Source of the DNA: an uncultured Chlorobiota bacterium
Lineage (GTDB): Bacteria > Bacteroidota > Kapaibacteriia > OLB7
Assembly (NCBI GenBank): GCA_946481475.1
Contig: CAMLOB010000090.1
Coordinates: 1-10,596, forward strand
DNA: 10,596 nt
Reading direction: 5' to 3'
The position numbers and the translations under genes are program-made. The notes under the pieces are model-generated. The model had not been told where the DNA came from and ran no database searches. It saw only the letters and a list, made by a program, of their open reading frames with translations. This document shows, one piece after another, positions 1-6,494 of this stretch (position 1 is its first letter; every line of letters begins with the position of its first letter).

Positions 1-19
1 GAAGAATCAGGTCCGGCAT
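1..19 (-). CDS. possible start of the next minus-strand gene (6 codons only)
   Basis: On the minus strand an ATG at 19-17 opens a frame reading MPDLIL up to the window edge. It would be the next gene downstream of the MqnA-family gene, after a repeat-rich spacer. No ribosome binding site is visible in front of it and six codons cannot identify a product, so this is only a flag for whoever has the neighbouring sequence. Confidence 0.15.
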
Positions 20-22
20 ACT

Positions 23-66
23 GGTTTGTGGTTAAATGGTTGATAGTTGAATGGTTGAGTAGTTGA
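23..66. repeat. degenerate 7-8 bp tandem word repeat
   Basis: In the spacer after the MqnA-family gene, words of 7-8 bases follow one another: GGTTTGT, GGTTAAA, TGGTTGA, TAGTTGA, ATGGTTGA, GTAGTTGA. The core GTTGA occurs four times at 7-8 bp steps, and the preceding bases alternate between GG and AG. A 7-bp step is out of phase with codons, so the stretch is non-coding. A G-rich run (71-78) follows. The layout resembles the larger array at 7162-7374, with different words. Confidence 0.6.
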
Positions 67-79
67 GAGAGGGGGGAGG

Positions 80-892
80 TTATTCTTCTTCGGGTGGGGT
101 TTCCTGGGCTTCATCGATGAATTTTATCGACGGAATGTCGTTGATGATGCCGTGGTAGAACGGGTAGTGAAAGAGAGGGGTGAGGACGTCGGTGGCCTCC
201 TCGCGGGAGAGGGAGAACTGGATGGAGCCGGAGAGATAGCGTTCGTAGATCAACTGCAATCCTTCGGCATCTTCACTCGTGGCGATCCGGTCCGGAAACG
301 TCAGAACCATCTGATCCCGCGCCTGCAGCAACTCGTCGATCCTCTCCTGCGGCATGTGTCCGACCCGACCCCAGGCCAGCATGTAGGGGAGGGGGGCGTC
401 GGTCAGGTCTTCCCATTCGTCTGAAAGGTCCAGAGCCATCTGGTAGTGGGGGAGCGAGCGGATCGCCTCGTCACCGCTGAGAACCGCTCCGTCGGCCGCC
501 TCGAACATCACCTGTAGGTCGGCCTCTTCGGCCACCTCCACGAAGTCCGGTTCGATCCCGTGCTTCTCGATCAGAAGAATTCCCGCAAGAATCGTCGAGG
601 CGCTCCCGAGCGAGCGGACGGCGATCGAGGAGAGGGATTCTCTCCCGGCCGGAAAGGCGATCCGGATCAGTCCGGCAATGCCGTGAGTGATGATGCCGAA
701 ATCGGGGACAAGAGCGTAGTCGGCAAGTCCCAGATGCCGTCCGTAATCCAGAGCCGGGGCGATGGCCGCATCGGCTTTCCCGGCGGCAAGTTCGGCTCCG
801 GGATTGCTCACCGTCGCAGTTTCCCACCCCTTCTTCCGCAGTTCTTCGGCAATCGGTTCGGTCAGTAATTCCGATGTGTAGACAAGTCTCAT
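80..892 (-). CDS. mqnA: MqnA-family chorismate dehydratase-like protein (menaquinone biosynthesis, futalosine route)
   Basis: This is a 270-residue protein of the MqnA/MqnD (VitK2_biosynth) periplasmic-binding-protein-like fold. MqnA dehydrates chorismate to 3-enolpyruvyl-benzoate, the first step of the futalosine route to menaquinone. Family-like blocks appear in order: residues 2-18 with the first strand and helix (LVYTSELLTEPIAEEL), AAGKADAAIAPALDY (36-50), a VPDFGI strand (62-67), the SLGSAST substrate-loop region (95-101) followed by ILLIEKHGIEPDF, and a late GDEAIR plus LSDEWEDLTDAPLPYMLAW segment (140-174). The N-terminal SYLN-type signature of typical MqnA is poorly kept, so this may be a divergent member. 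I chose ATG 892 because it has AGGA just upstream (short spacing) and matches the family's N-terminus. An in-frame ATG at 976 would add 28 residues read straight through a terminator-like hairpin. It lies 120 bp downstream of nuoI. The acidic tail (EETPPEEE type) has no family counterpart that I recall. Confidence 0.72.
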   Translation of the reverse strand: MRLVYTSELLTEPIAEELRKKGWETATVSNPGAELAAGKADAAIAPALDYGRHLGLADYALVPDFGIITHGIAGLIRIAFPAGRESLSSIAVRSLGSASTILAGILLIEKHGIEPDFVEVAEEADLQVMFEAADGAVLSGDEAIRSLPHYQMALDLSDEWEDLTDAPLPYMLAWGRVGHMPQERIDELLQARDQMVLTFPDRIATSEDAEGLQLIYERYLSGSIQFSLSREEATDVLTPLFHYPFYHGIINDIPSIKFIDEAQETPPEEE

Positions 893-905
893 GAATCCTG
901 TAATG

Positions 906-935
906 AAAACGGCTTCGACCCGAATGTCGAAGCCG
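906..935 (-). terminator. intrinsic-terminator-like hairpin between nuoI and mqnA
   Basis: A perfect 10-bp inverted repeat, CGGCTTCGAC (910-919) and GTCGAAGCCG (926-935), encloses a 6-base loop. Read on the minus strand the stem is followed at once by TTTT (909-906) and then CATTA, which fits a Rho-independent terminator for transcripts leaving nuoI. The T-run is short, so termination may be partial. The hairpin ends only about 14 bases before the mqnA start codon, leaving just room for its AGGA ribosome binding site. Confidence 0.7.
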
Positions 936-1012
936 CGGAAATTGTTGTCGAATGCTCCGGGAAAGTTTTCCCCCATCAGCGATGATCCGGGAGAAGGCCG
1001 GAGCGTTTGCTT

Positions 1013-1519
1013 CTATCCTTTGTACCGGCGCAGATACTCCAGTCGCTCCTGCAACTGCGCCACCGGAACCAGCAGTTTCTCCTTGCCGAAAATCGCGTCG
1101 TCGACGTTGTCGAAGACCAGTTCGTAATCCCGCGACATCACGATCGCCTCTTCCGGGCATGCCTCCTCGCAGTAGGCGCAGAAGATGCAGCGGAGCATGT
1201 TGATCTCGAACTTTTCCGGATAGCGTTCCTTCTCCTTCGGCGTCTCGGCCGCCTGCACCTCGATGGCGATTGCCGGGCAGACCCGCGAGCAGAGACCGCA
1301 GGCGACGCATCGCTCGCCGAATTCTTCCTCGACCAGAACCGGACGACCCCGGTAACTCGCCTCCGGATGGAATTTCTCCTCCGGATACTGGCGGGTGAAG
1401 CTCGGCTTCAGCATCTGCTTGAAGGTCAGGCCCAACCCCTTTGCAATCTCCGGGAGGTAGAGCTTCTCCCAGAAGCTCATTCGTTTTGCCGTGCGTTCCG
1501 AAACAGTGTGCGTTGCCAT
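1013..1519 (-). CDS. nuoI: NADH-quinone oxidoreductase subunit I (NuoI)
   Basis: A 168-residue peripheral-arm subunit of complex I that holds two [4Fe-4S] clusters (N6a, N6b) and carries electrons to NuoB near the quinone site. Two full CxxCxxCxxxCP motifs are visible: C71, C74, C77, C81 and C111, C114, C117, C121. The second is followed by the typical [12 protein letters not shown] segment. Length is normal for the family. The reading frame is open up to 1669, but that extension overlaps nuoH in another frame and lacks complex I character. ATG 1519 has GGATAG upstream and starts just before the conserved amphipathic N-terminal helix. A second ATG at 1480 is possible. The gene lies 115 bp after nuoH, a long gap for nuo genes. 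In that gap GAGGCGAA occurs twice in tandem and GGATAGAG twice apart, with no clear hairpin. Confidence 0.95.
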   Translation of the reverse strand: MATHTVSERTAKRMSFWEKLYLPEIAKGLGLTFKQMLKPSFTRQYPEEKFHPEASYRGRPVLVEEEFGERCVACGLCSRVCPAIAIEVQAAETPKEKERYPEKFEINMLRCIFCAYCEEACPEEAIVMSRDYELVFDNVDDAIFGKEKLLVPVAQLQERLEYLRRYKG

Positions 1520-1634
1520 CTCTATCCGTGCTGAATGTATGATTGGTCCTGATGAAAATTCCCGGCTACCGACGAACGTTCCCCGAGACTGATTGCACTT
1601 TCCTCTATCCTTGTCCGGATTCGCCTCTTCGCCT

Positions 1635-2720
1635 CTACGAGCCGAACGTGTTGATTGCCGCCAGAACAAGTGCCGTCGCCACCGTGTTCCCGAGGGCGAG
1701 GGGGAACATCACTCTCCATCCGAGATTCATCAACTGGTCGTAGCGGAAACGTGGAATCGACCAGCGGACCCAGATGAAGAAGAAGACGAAGAAGACCGTC
1801 TTCAGCGAGAGCGTGCCGAACTGCAGCAGGGCCAGAGCCACCTTGTTGATCGTCTCTGTGCCCTGGAAAAAGGCAATGTCCTGAATCCACGGTGCATTGT
1901 AGCCGCCGAAGAAAAGCGTCGCCATGATGGCCGACATCATGATGACGTTGCCGTATTCACCCAAAAAGAAAAGACCGAACTTCAGTCCCGAATACTCGGT
2001 GTGAAATCCTCCCACAAGCTCCGGCTCCGCCTCGGCAAGGTCGAACGGCGCCCGGTTCGTCTCGGCGAAGGCGGCCACCAGAAAGATGATGAACCCGAGG
2101 GGCTGAACGAAGATGTTCCACTTCGGAATCACCCCCCACCAGTATCCGCTCTGCTGCGTGACGATGTCGGAGATGTTGGTCGATCCCATGATCAGCAGAA
2201 GGCCGATCAGCGAAAGACCCATTGCCAGTTCGTAGCTGATCATCTGTGCCGATGCCCGGAGACCTCCCATCAGGGAGTACTTGCTGTTTGATGACCATCC
2301 GGCCAGTGCGATTCCGTAGACGCCGACCGAGCCGAGCGCCAGCAGAAGGAGAAGCCCGACGTTCAGATCCGGCGCAATCATACCGTTGATGACCGTGCCG
2401 TCGATCGAGATCGGTGCAAAGAACGGCACCAGTGCCCAGACGGCGATGGCGATCGTGATCGTGATCAGCGGCGCCAGCCGGTGGAAGAACTTGTCGGCCT
2501 TCTCCGGCACGATGTCTTCCTTCAGCACCAGCTTCAGCACGTCGGCAAACGATTGCAGCGATCCCCGCCAGCCGACGCGGTTCGGTCCGACCCGATCCTG
2601 AATCCACGCCGAAACCTTCCGCTCAAGCAGAACGACGTAGGCGGCTCCGATCAGAAAGATGTGCAGGACGACAAGAACCTTGACGACCAGGATAATCCAG
2701 TACCAGAGAGTTTCGGACAT
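1635..2720 (-). CDS. nuoH: NADH-quinone oxidoreductase subunit H (NuoH)
   Basis: A 361-residue integral membrane subunit of complex I (ND1 homologue), forming most of the quinone chamber and the first part of the proton-translocation path. Family signatures are intact: [18 protein letters not shown] (33-50), the [11 protein letters not shown] amphipathic stretch (59-69), [19 protein letters not shown] (141-159), and [20 protein letters not shown] (219-238), the glutamate-rich quinone-site loop. Around eight hydrophobic segments are visible, the first at 6-32 and the last at about 335-357. Length is normal. The start at ATG 2720 matches the usual N-terminus, but there is no clear Shine-Dalgarno sequence upstream, which is common in Bacteroidota. 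It follows nuoG after a 152-bp spacer full of short repeats, and precedes nuoI. Confidence 0.97.
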   Translation of the reverse strand: MSETLWYWIILVVKVLVVLHIFLIGAAYVVLLERKVSAWIQDRVGPNRVGWRGSLQSFADVLKLVLKEDIVPEKADKFFHRLAPLITITIAIAVWALVPFFAPISIDGTVINGMIAPDLNVGLLLLLALGSVGVYGIALAGWSSNSKYSLMGGLRASAQMISYELAMGLSLIGLLLIMGSTNISDIVTQQSGYWWGVIPKWNIFVQPLGFIIFLVAAFAETNRAPFDLAEAEPELVGGFHTEYSGLKFGLFFLGEYGNVIMMSAIMATLFFGGYNAPWIQDIAFFQGTETINKVALALLQFGTLSLKTVFFVFFFIWVRWSIPRFRYDQLMNLGWRVMFPLALGNTVATALVLAAINTFGS

Positions 2721-2728
2721 GGTGCAGA

Positions 2729-2760
2729 TTGAATGAAAAATTCAGAACTCGAAAATTCAA
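2729..2760. repeat. degenerate 8-bp word repeat upstream of nuoH
   Basis: Read on the minus strand, four successive 8-mers abut one another: TTGAATTT, TCGAGTTC, TGAATTTT, TCATTCAA. The word AAAATTCA is exact on the plus strand at 2737-2744 and 2752-2759. The run ends eight bases before the nuoH start codon, so it would lie in the leader or the intercistronic RNA. It is short and AT-rich, so chance similarity is possible. Confidence 0.35.
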
Positions 2761-2789
2761 ATGCTAAAGATTTCTGAGCTGTGCGTTTA

Positions 2790-2865
2790 GTGACTTCTTT
2801 GTGTTCGCCGCGGCGGATAGTGCTTTTCACCACAAAGTCACCAAGGGCACAAAGAAACCACCAAG
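2790..2865. repeat. CACAAAG/CACCAAG word array with an inverted CTTTGTG copy
   Basis: In the nuoG-nuoH spacer the heptamers CACAAAG (2831), CACCAAG (2839), CACAAAG (2848) and CACCAAG (2859) alternate at steps of 8, 9 and 11 bp. An inverted copy, CTTTGTG, lies at 2797-2803. GTGAC plus TTTGTG (2790-2803, with a 3-base bulge) can pair with CACAAAGTCAC (2831-2841), enclosing a GC-rich palindrome CGCCGCGGCG (2806-2815). No T-run follows, so it does not look like an intrinsic terminator. The same heptamer occurs twice in tandem at 7296-7309. Confidence 0.55.
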
Positions 2866-2872
2866 GCGATCA

Positions 2873-4615
2873 CTACGGAACGATGGCGACAACCGGCGAG
2901 ACCGGGTCCTGCATGATCTGCGGACGGTACTCGTGGGGTCTGTAGACCCGGCCGTGCGGTTCCGGATTTTCCCCCTTGCCCAGCTTGATGCCCCGGAATG
3001 CGTCCAGCTTGTCGTAGGTCATTCCGGCGAACTGCGGGTTCTTCTTTGCCAGCTCCTCGAACAGATCCTCGGTCCACTTGTACTTCCACGTCGTCCCCAT
3101 CAGACGGGCCAGCGCCTGCAACGCCTGCCAGGCCGGCTTGCAGTCGCGCTTTTCGCCGCGGGTCCACCTGTCGTTGTCGGCGCCGAACTTGTCCAGACGG
3201 GAGAGTTTCATCCCCATCCGGTGTTCGTTCTCCTTCGTGGCGATCACCGGATCGAAATGCTGCACCGTCTCGGTGACGTTCACCCAGGTCCCCTCGGATT
3301 CCGCCCATGTTGACGTGGCAAAGATCACGTCTGCCAGTTCGGTCAGCGGCGTGGTGTTCGAGGCGTGGACGATCAGCGCGTCCAGGCGCTCCAGCGCCTC
3401 CTCGATCCGGTCGGTGGTCGCGATATCCTGATCGAGAACGTAGAGTCCCTTGATCTTTCCGTGCTCGATTCCCTCGATCACCTTCTCAAGATTTTCATAA
3501 TGCTCTATCCCCGCCCCCTCGGCTCCGAGGGAGTTCGGTGAGCGGTCGGCGACCCGAAGTTTATCGTCCGCAAAGTCGGGATCGATATGCCGGACATAAC
3601 CGATGTGGTGCGAACCGACGACCTCGCGGGCGAACTTCGCAAAGGCGTAATTATCCTCACAGGTTGCGCGAGGGGAACCGATGAAGGCCACTTCAGACGG
3701 CTTCAGTCCTCGCAGCAGAGCCACCGCCTCGGCATAGGCTTCCTCCCAACTGACGCCGATCTGTCCGTCTCCCCGCTTGATCACCGGACCGCTGAACCGG
3801 TTCTCGTTGACCTTCGGATAGGTCTCCAGGCGTCCCGGATCACACATCCAGTATTCGTTCACTTTCATGTTGATCCGCGGGTCGATTCGCAGAATCTCGT
3901 TGTTCCGTGTGCCGACGTGCGTGTTGCATCCGCGGGCGCAACCGGGGCAGACCGATTCGTTGAAGGCCATATCCCAGACACGGGCTTTGAACCGGAAGTC
4001 GGTCGAGGTCAGCGCGCCGACCGGACAGATGTCGATCACGTTCATCGAATAGGGACTGTCGAACTCCGTACCGGGGAAGGTCTCGATCGTGACGTGGTCT
4101 CCGCGTTGCACAAACGTCAGCACCGGCTGCTCGGCGATCTCGTCGGCGAACCGGATGCAGCGGGAACAGGAGATACAACGTTCACCGTCGAAGAGGACTT
4201 CGGGTCCGAACGGCACCCGTTTCTCCTTCCGGTTCTTCATCTCCTCGAACCGGCTCTCACCGCGACCGTGCAGGAAGGCGTAGTCCTGAAGTTTGCACTG
4301 CCCGGCCTCGTCGCAGATCGGACAGTCGAGCGGATGGTTGATCAGGAGAAACTCCATGATCGCCTCCCGTCCCTTCACCGCCCGTTCGCTCTGCGTGTGG
4401 ACCACCTGTCCCTCGGCGGCCATGGTTGCGCAGGAGATCTGCAGTTTCGGCATCCCCTCCACCTCAACGAAGCACATACGGCAGTTTCCGGAGACGGAAA
4501 GGGCCGGATGCCAGCAGAAGTGAGGGACGTCGATGTCATTGTCGAGGCAGACCTCGATGATCGACTTCCCTTGTGCGAAGTCGTACTGATTACCGTCTAT
4601 CGTGATCGTCGGCAT
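2873..4615 (-). CDS. nuoG: NADH-quinone oxidoreductase subunit G (NuoG), short form with all four cluster sites
   Basis: A 580-residue peripheral-arm subunit of complex I, carrying electrons from the NuoE/F NADH module toward NuoI. The N-terminal [2Fe-2S] site (N1b) is C34, C45, C48, C62. The N5 [4Fe-4S] site is H94, C98, C101, C107 in the HxxxCxxC pattern. The N4 site is C147, C150, C153 plus C197 in DICPVG. C223, C226, C230 and C258 form the extra N7 site found in only some bacteria. The molybdopterin-oxidoreductase-like region after residue 270 is present but cut down: E. coli NuoG is about 900 residues and Thermus Nqo3 about 780. The tail (540-580) has no cluster ligands. The ATG start has only a weak AGG in front. 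A Bacteroidota-type promoter is proposed upstream (4693-4724). NuoE and NuoF, usually adjacent, are not next to it here. Confidence 0.95.
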   Translation of the reverse strand: MPTITIDGNQYDFAQGKSIIEVCLDNDIDVPHFCWHPALSVSGNCRMCFVEVEGMPKLQISCATMAAEGQVVHTQSERAVKGREAIMEFLLINHPLDCPICDEAGQCKLQDYAFLHGRGESRFEEMKNRKEKRVPFGPEVLFDGERCISCSRCIRFADEIAEQPVLTFVQRGDHVTIETFPGTEFDSPYSMNVIDICPVGALTSTDFRFKARVWDMAFNESVCPGCARGCNTHVGTRNNEILRIDPRINMKVNEYWMCDPGRLETYPKVNENRFSGPVIKRGDGQIGVSWEEAYAEAVALLRGLKPSEVAFIGSPRATCEDNYAFAKFAREVVGSHHIGYVRHIDPDFADDKLRVADRSPNSLGAEGAGIEHYENLEKVIEGIEHGKIKGLYVLDQDIATTDRIEEALERLDALIVHASNTTPLTELADVIFATSTWAESEGTWVNVTETVQHFDPVIATKENEHRMGMKLSRLDKFGADNDRWTRGEKRDCKPAWQALQALARLMGTTWKYKWTEDLFEELAKKNPQFAGMTYDKLDAFRGIKLGKGENPEPHGRVYRPHEYRPQIMQDPVSPVVAIVP

Positions 4616-4649
4616 AGCCTGAGTGGAATTGTTCGCGTCGCGACCTGAA

Positions 4650-4667
4650 GCGGTGCGGCCACACCGC
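4650..4667 (-). promoter_or_regulatory. small hairpin in the nuoG leader
   Basis: GCGGTG (4650-4655) and CACCGC (4662-4667) form a 6-bp GC-rich stem with a 6-base loop. Nearby is the perfect palindrome GTCGCGAC (4637-4644). Both would lie in the roughly 70-base 5' leader of nuoG if the promoter proposed at 4693-4724 is right. The palindrome could be an operator and the hairpin an RNA element, but neither matches a motif I can name. Confidence 0.25.
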
Positions 4668-4692
4668 CTGTTGATTCGAAATTTAATCGGGG

Positions 4693-4724
4693 CAAAGCTA
4701 CAACGAAGCGGGAGATTACGGAAA
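4693..4724 (-). promoter_or_regulatory. putative Bacteroidota-type promoter of nuoG
   Basis: Read on the minus strand, TAGCTTTG (4700-4693) matches the Bacteroidota -7 consensus TAnnTTTG exactly. Twenty bases upstream is TTTC (4724-4721), one mismatch from the -33 TTTG element. Transcription would start near 4686 and give nuoG a leader of about 70 bases. It sits in the spacer after the unknown secreted-protein gene, which shows no terminator of its own. Confidence 0.42.
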
Positions 4725-4757
4725 CCGTCAGGCGCAAAGAGCTGTTTCGTTTTTCAC

Positions 4758-5915
4758 CTATTTCGACTTCTTTCTCTTCACTTTCGGGCGTAATAACCTG
4801 GTCTTGTCGGTTGACTCCGTCGGGGCAATCTCTTCATCCTTCTTCTCATCCGGGGTTGTCGTCTGCTCCCTCCGGGGGGGGCTTCCCGGAGCCGGAGGAC
4901 CAATCGGCACGAACACATCCTCTTCGATTTCCATTTCGCTCTCAGCCGACTTCCTGATATTCCCTTTGTAGAACCACCAGTCGGGGGCGACCGGTCGGAG
5001 GAGGAACAGACCATCCTTCGTGAACCGGAGGGGGAAAACCGAATCGGCGTTGTGGAGAAAGCCCATCGAGACGTTCCCGACCGACCCGACTTCAAAGAGA
5101 GGCATCGAGCCGTTTTTTGTCCGGTATCGAACGATATTCGAGATGCCGTTGGAGAAGAGGCGGCGCAGAGCCGAGCGGTTCAGTCGGAAAATGAACTGTT
5201 CGGTTGCCGAGAGATCATCATCGAGCGGATCGTATTCGCCGACCGAATCGTTGAAGACGCGGTACAGATCGATTTCCTCCCACACCTGTGAGCGGAGCAA
5301 CTGATCCACCAGTCTTTCCGCATCTTCCTTCAACCGGCCGAAACGTTTCAGTTGATCCTTTTCTGAGAGAAGAAGGGAAGTCAGTTGGGAACGCCTGGTC
5401 ACATAGCCGGGGTCGGCCGTGTCCAGCGAGGCGATCCGGTTGCCGATCGCCGTCCGGTCGGCCGATGTCGGAAACTGTCGCCACGACTCGATCCGCCATA
5501 TCGAATCGTGTTCGCAGAAAAACGTCAGGTGATCGTATTTCCCTCCGATGTAGGTGGTGACGGTCAGGGCGGACCGGCGTATCGTGTCGGTCCGTGGCGG
5601 GATCTCTTTCTCTTTATCCCCGGCCACATACCGGTAGCGTTCCGGCAGCGTGATGATCGAATCGATATAGACATCGATATAGGTCGCCCATCTCCCCTTG
5701 ATCGTCTCCGGATCGATCCCGGCCGCCTCGCCGGTCAGTCGTACCGGAATGAACTCCTCGCGATCGACCGATTGCTGCGAAGAGCCGGTCTCCTGAATAA
5801 ATGTCTTCACGAGTTGCCAGGCGGGAACTTCGGCAGGGAGTTCCTGTGAACGGAGATCGAGCGTCGGCAGCGCGCCGGGAATCAGAAGACAGAGTACGTG
5901 AAAAAAAGTCCGCAT
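4758..5915 (-). CDS. secreted protein of unknown function with basic C-terminal tail
   Basis: I do not recognise this 385-residue protein. Residues 1-23 form a signal peptide (MRTFFHVLCLLIPGALPTL, then a polar stretch) with no lipobox cysteine, so it is probably periplasmic or outer-membrane associated. The rest is soluble. Two regions look alike in style: 75-150, ending DSIWRIESWRQFPT, and 235-318, ending GLFLLRPVAPDWWFYK. Each is a beta-rich block ending in an aromatic strand after a helical part, perhaps two NTF2-like domains, which is inference only. Residues 173-215 are charged and likely helical. The tail from 338 is Pro/Glu/Lys-rich and low in complexity, ending in the strongly basic RPKVKRKKSK. 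I chose ATG 5915 because TTGGATC lies just upstream and the signal peptide starts there; the frame is open to 6131 but that part is not protein-like. It is divergent from the membrane-protein gene at 6012. Confidence 0.75.
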   Translation of the reverse strand: MRTFFHVLCLLIPGALPTLDLRSQELPAEVPAWQLVKTFIQETGSSQQSVDREEFIPVRLTGEAAGIDPETIKGRWATYIDVYIDSIITLPERYRYVAGDKEKEIPPRTDTIRRSALTVTTYIGGKYDHLTFFCEHDSIWRIESWRQFPTSADRTAIGNRIASLDTADPGYVTRRSQLTSLLLSEKDQLKRFGRLKEDAERLVDQLLRSQVWEEIDLYRVFNDSVGEYDPLDDDLSATEQFIFRLNRSALRRLFSNGISNIVRYRTKNGSMPLFEVGSVGNVSMGFLHNADSVFPLRFTKDGLFLLRPVAPDWWFYKGNIRKSAESEMEIEEDVFVPIGPPAPGSPPRREQTTTPDEKKDEEIAPTESTDKTRLLRPKVKRKKSK

Positions 5916-5963
5916 AGTGATCCAACACATCGGCCGCAAGATACGATCCTGCCGTCGTTTTCC

Positions 5964-5971
5964 TAACTTTG
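5964..5971 (+). promoter_or_regulatory. putative -7 box for the 6012-7156 transcript
   Basis: TAACTTTG matches the Bacteroidota TAnnTTTG element exactly in the 96-bp divergent spacer, on the strand that serves the membrane-protein and ispD genes. Initiation would fall near 5978, leaving about 34 bases of leader with GAGG (5994-5997) as a rather distant ribosome binding site. No good -33 TTTG is seen at the right distance. The TATAAT at 6003-6008 is too close to the start codon to serve as a -10 box. Confidence 0.4.
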
Positions 5972-6011
5972 GCTCTCTTGTCCGACCTGAACAGAGGCAG
6001 CATATAATACC

Positions 6012-6494
6012 ATGACAAATCGACAACCGACCCGCTCGGGCAATCCTTTGCTTCGCCTGGCGACCAACACCCTCTTCGGAGTTGCGGCCGGTGCGCTTGT
6101 GTGGTCGCTGACGTTTGTCGTAGCGACCCACCGATCCGGTGCGGGGGAGGGGGCTTCCATCGAGGGGCTTGTATCAATGTTCCTCTTTCTGGCACCGATT
6201 GCCGCGATGTTTTCCCTCCCGGCGGTTCTGATGCTGAACCTGATCGGAGACTACGTCGACAGGAGAGTCCCTTTCCTCTCAAGTCGGGGAGTCGGTTTTG
6301 TTGTGATGCTGGGAGTGGTCGGCCTTGCTCTCGCCGTCGGCGAGGGGTTTATCGTCACCCGGATCTTTACGGCAAATGAGGGGGTCGGCGACCGGGGAGC
6401 CGTTCTGACCCGCAGCATCCTTTTTGCCGCTGCGACCGGAGGGATGGTGGCCGGGATAACCGTTGCGTTCAGAATCGGAGGAAAGAAGGGGTGA
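6012..6494 (+). CDS. four-helix integral membrane protein of unknown function
   Basis: A 160-residue protein with four hydrophobic segments at about 17-38, 52-79, 93-116 and 132-153, a short polar N-terminus (TNRQPTRSG) and a basic C-terminus (GGKKG). No catalytic motif or family signature is recognised. The loop after helix 2 is charged (DYVDRR). The ATG at 6012 is the first after a TAnnTTTG box. Its stop codon overlaps the GTG start of ispD by 4 bases (GTGA, 6491-6494), so the two are almost certainly translated from one message. That coupling by itself does not show a role in isoprenoid synthesis. Confidence 0.75.
   Translation: MTNRQPTRSGNPLLRLATNTLFGVAAGALVWSLTFVVATHRSGAGEGASIEGLVSMFLFLAPIAAMFSLPAVLMLNLIGDYVDRRVPFLSSRGVGFVVMLGVVGLALAVGEGFIVTRIFTANEGVGDRGAVLTRSILFAAATGGMVAGITVAFRIGGKKG

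Noticed and set aside
471..1310. A 279-codon minus-strand frame spanning the nuoI end and the mqnA start
   Set aside because: It overlaps both real genes in a different frame, is rich in Arg/Gly as out-of-frame translations are, and reads through the hairpin at 906-935.
1593..2291. A 232-codon plus-strand frame opposite nuoH
   Set aside because: It is antisense to nuoH, with charged low-complexity composition and no ribosome binding site; a shadow frame.
2790..2841. Intrinsic terminator between nuoG and nuoH
   Set aside because: The stem has a 3-base bulge and a long loop, and neither strand has a T-run after it.
3587..4648. A 353-codon open frame on the plus strand opposite nuoG
   Set aside because: It is antisense to a clearly real complex I gene, its protein shows no family features, and long antisense frames are expected in GC-rich coding DNA with this codon bias.
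6003..6008. TATAAT as an E. coli-type -10 box
   Set aside because: It lies 4 bases before the start codon, leaving no leader, and no -35 element fits; AT-rich chance match.
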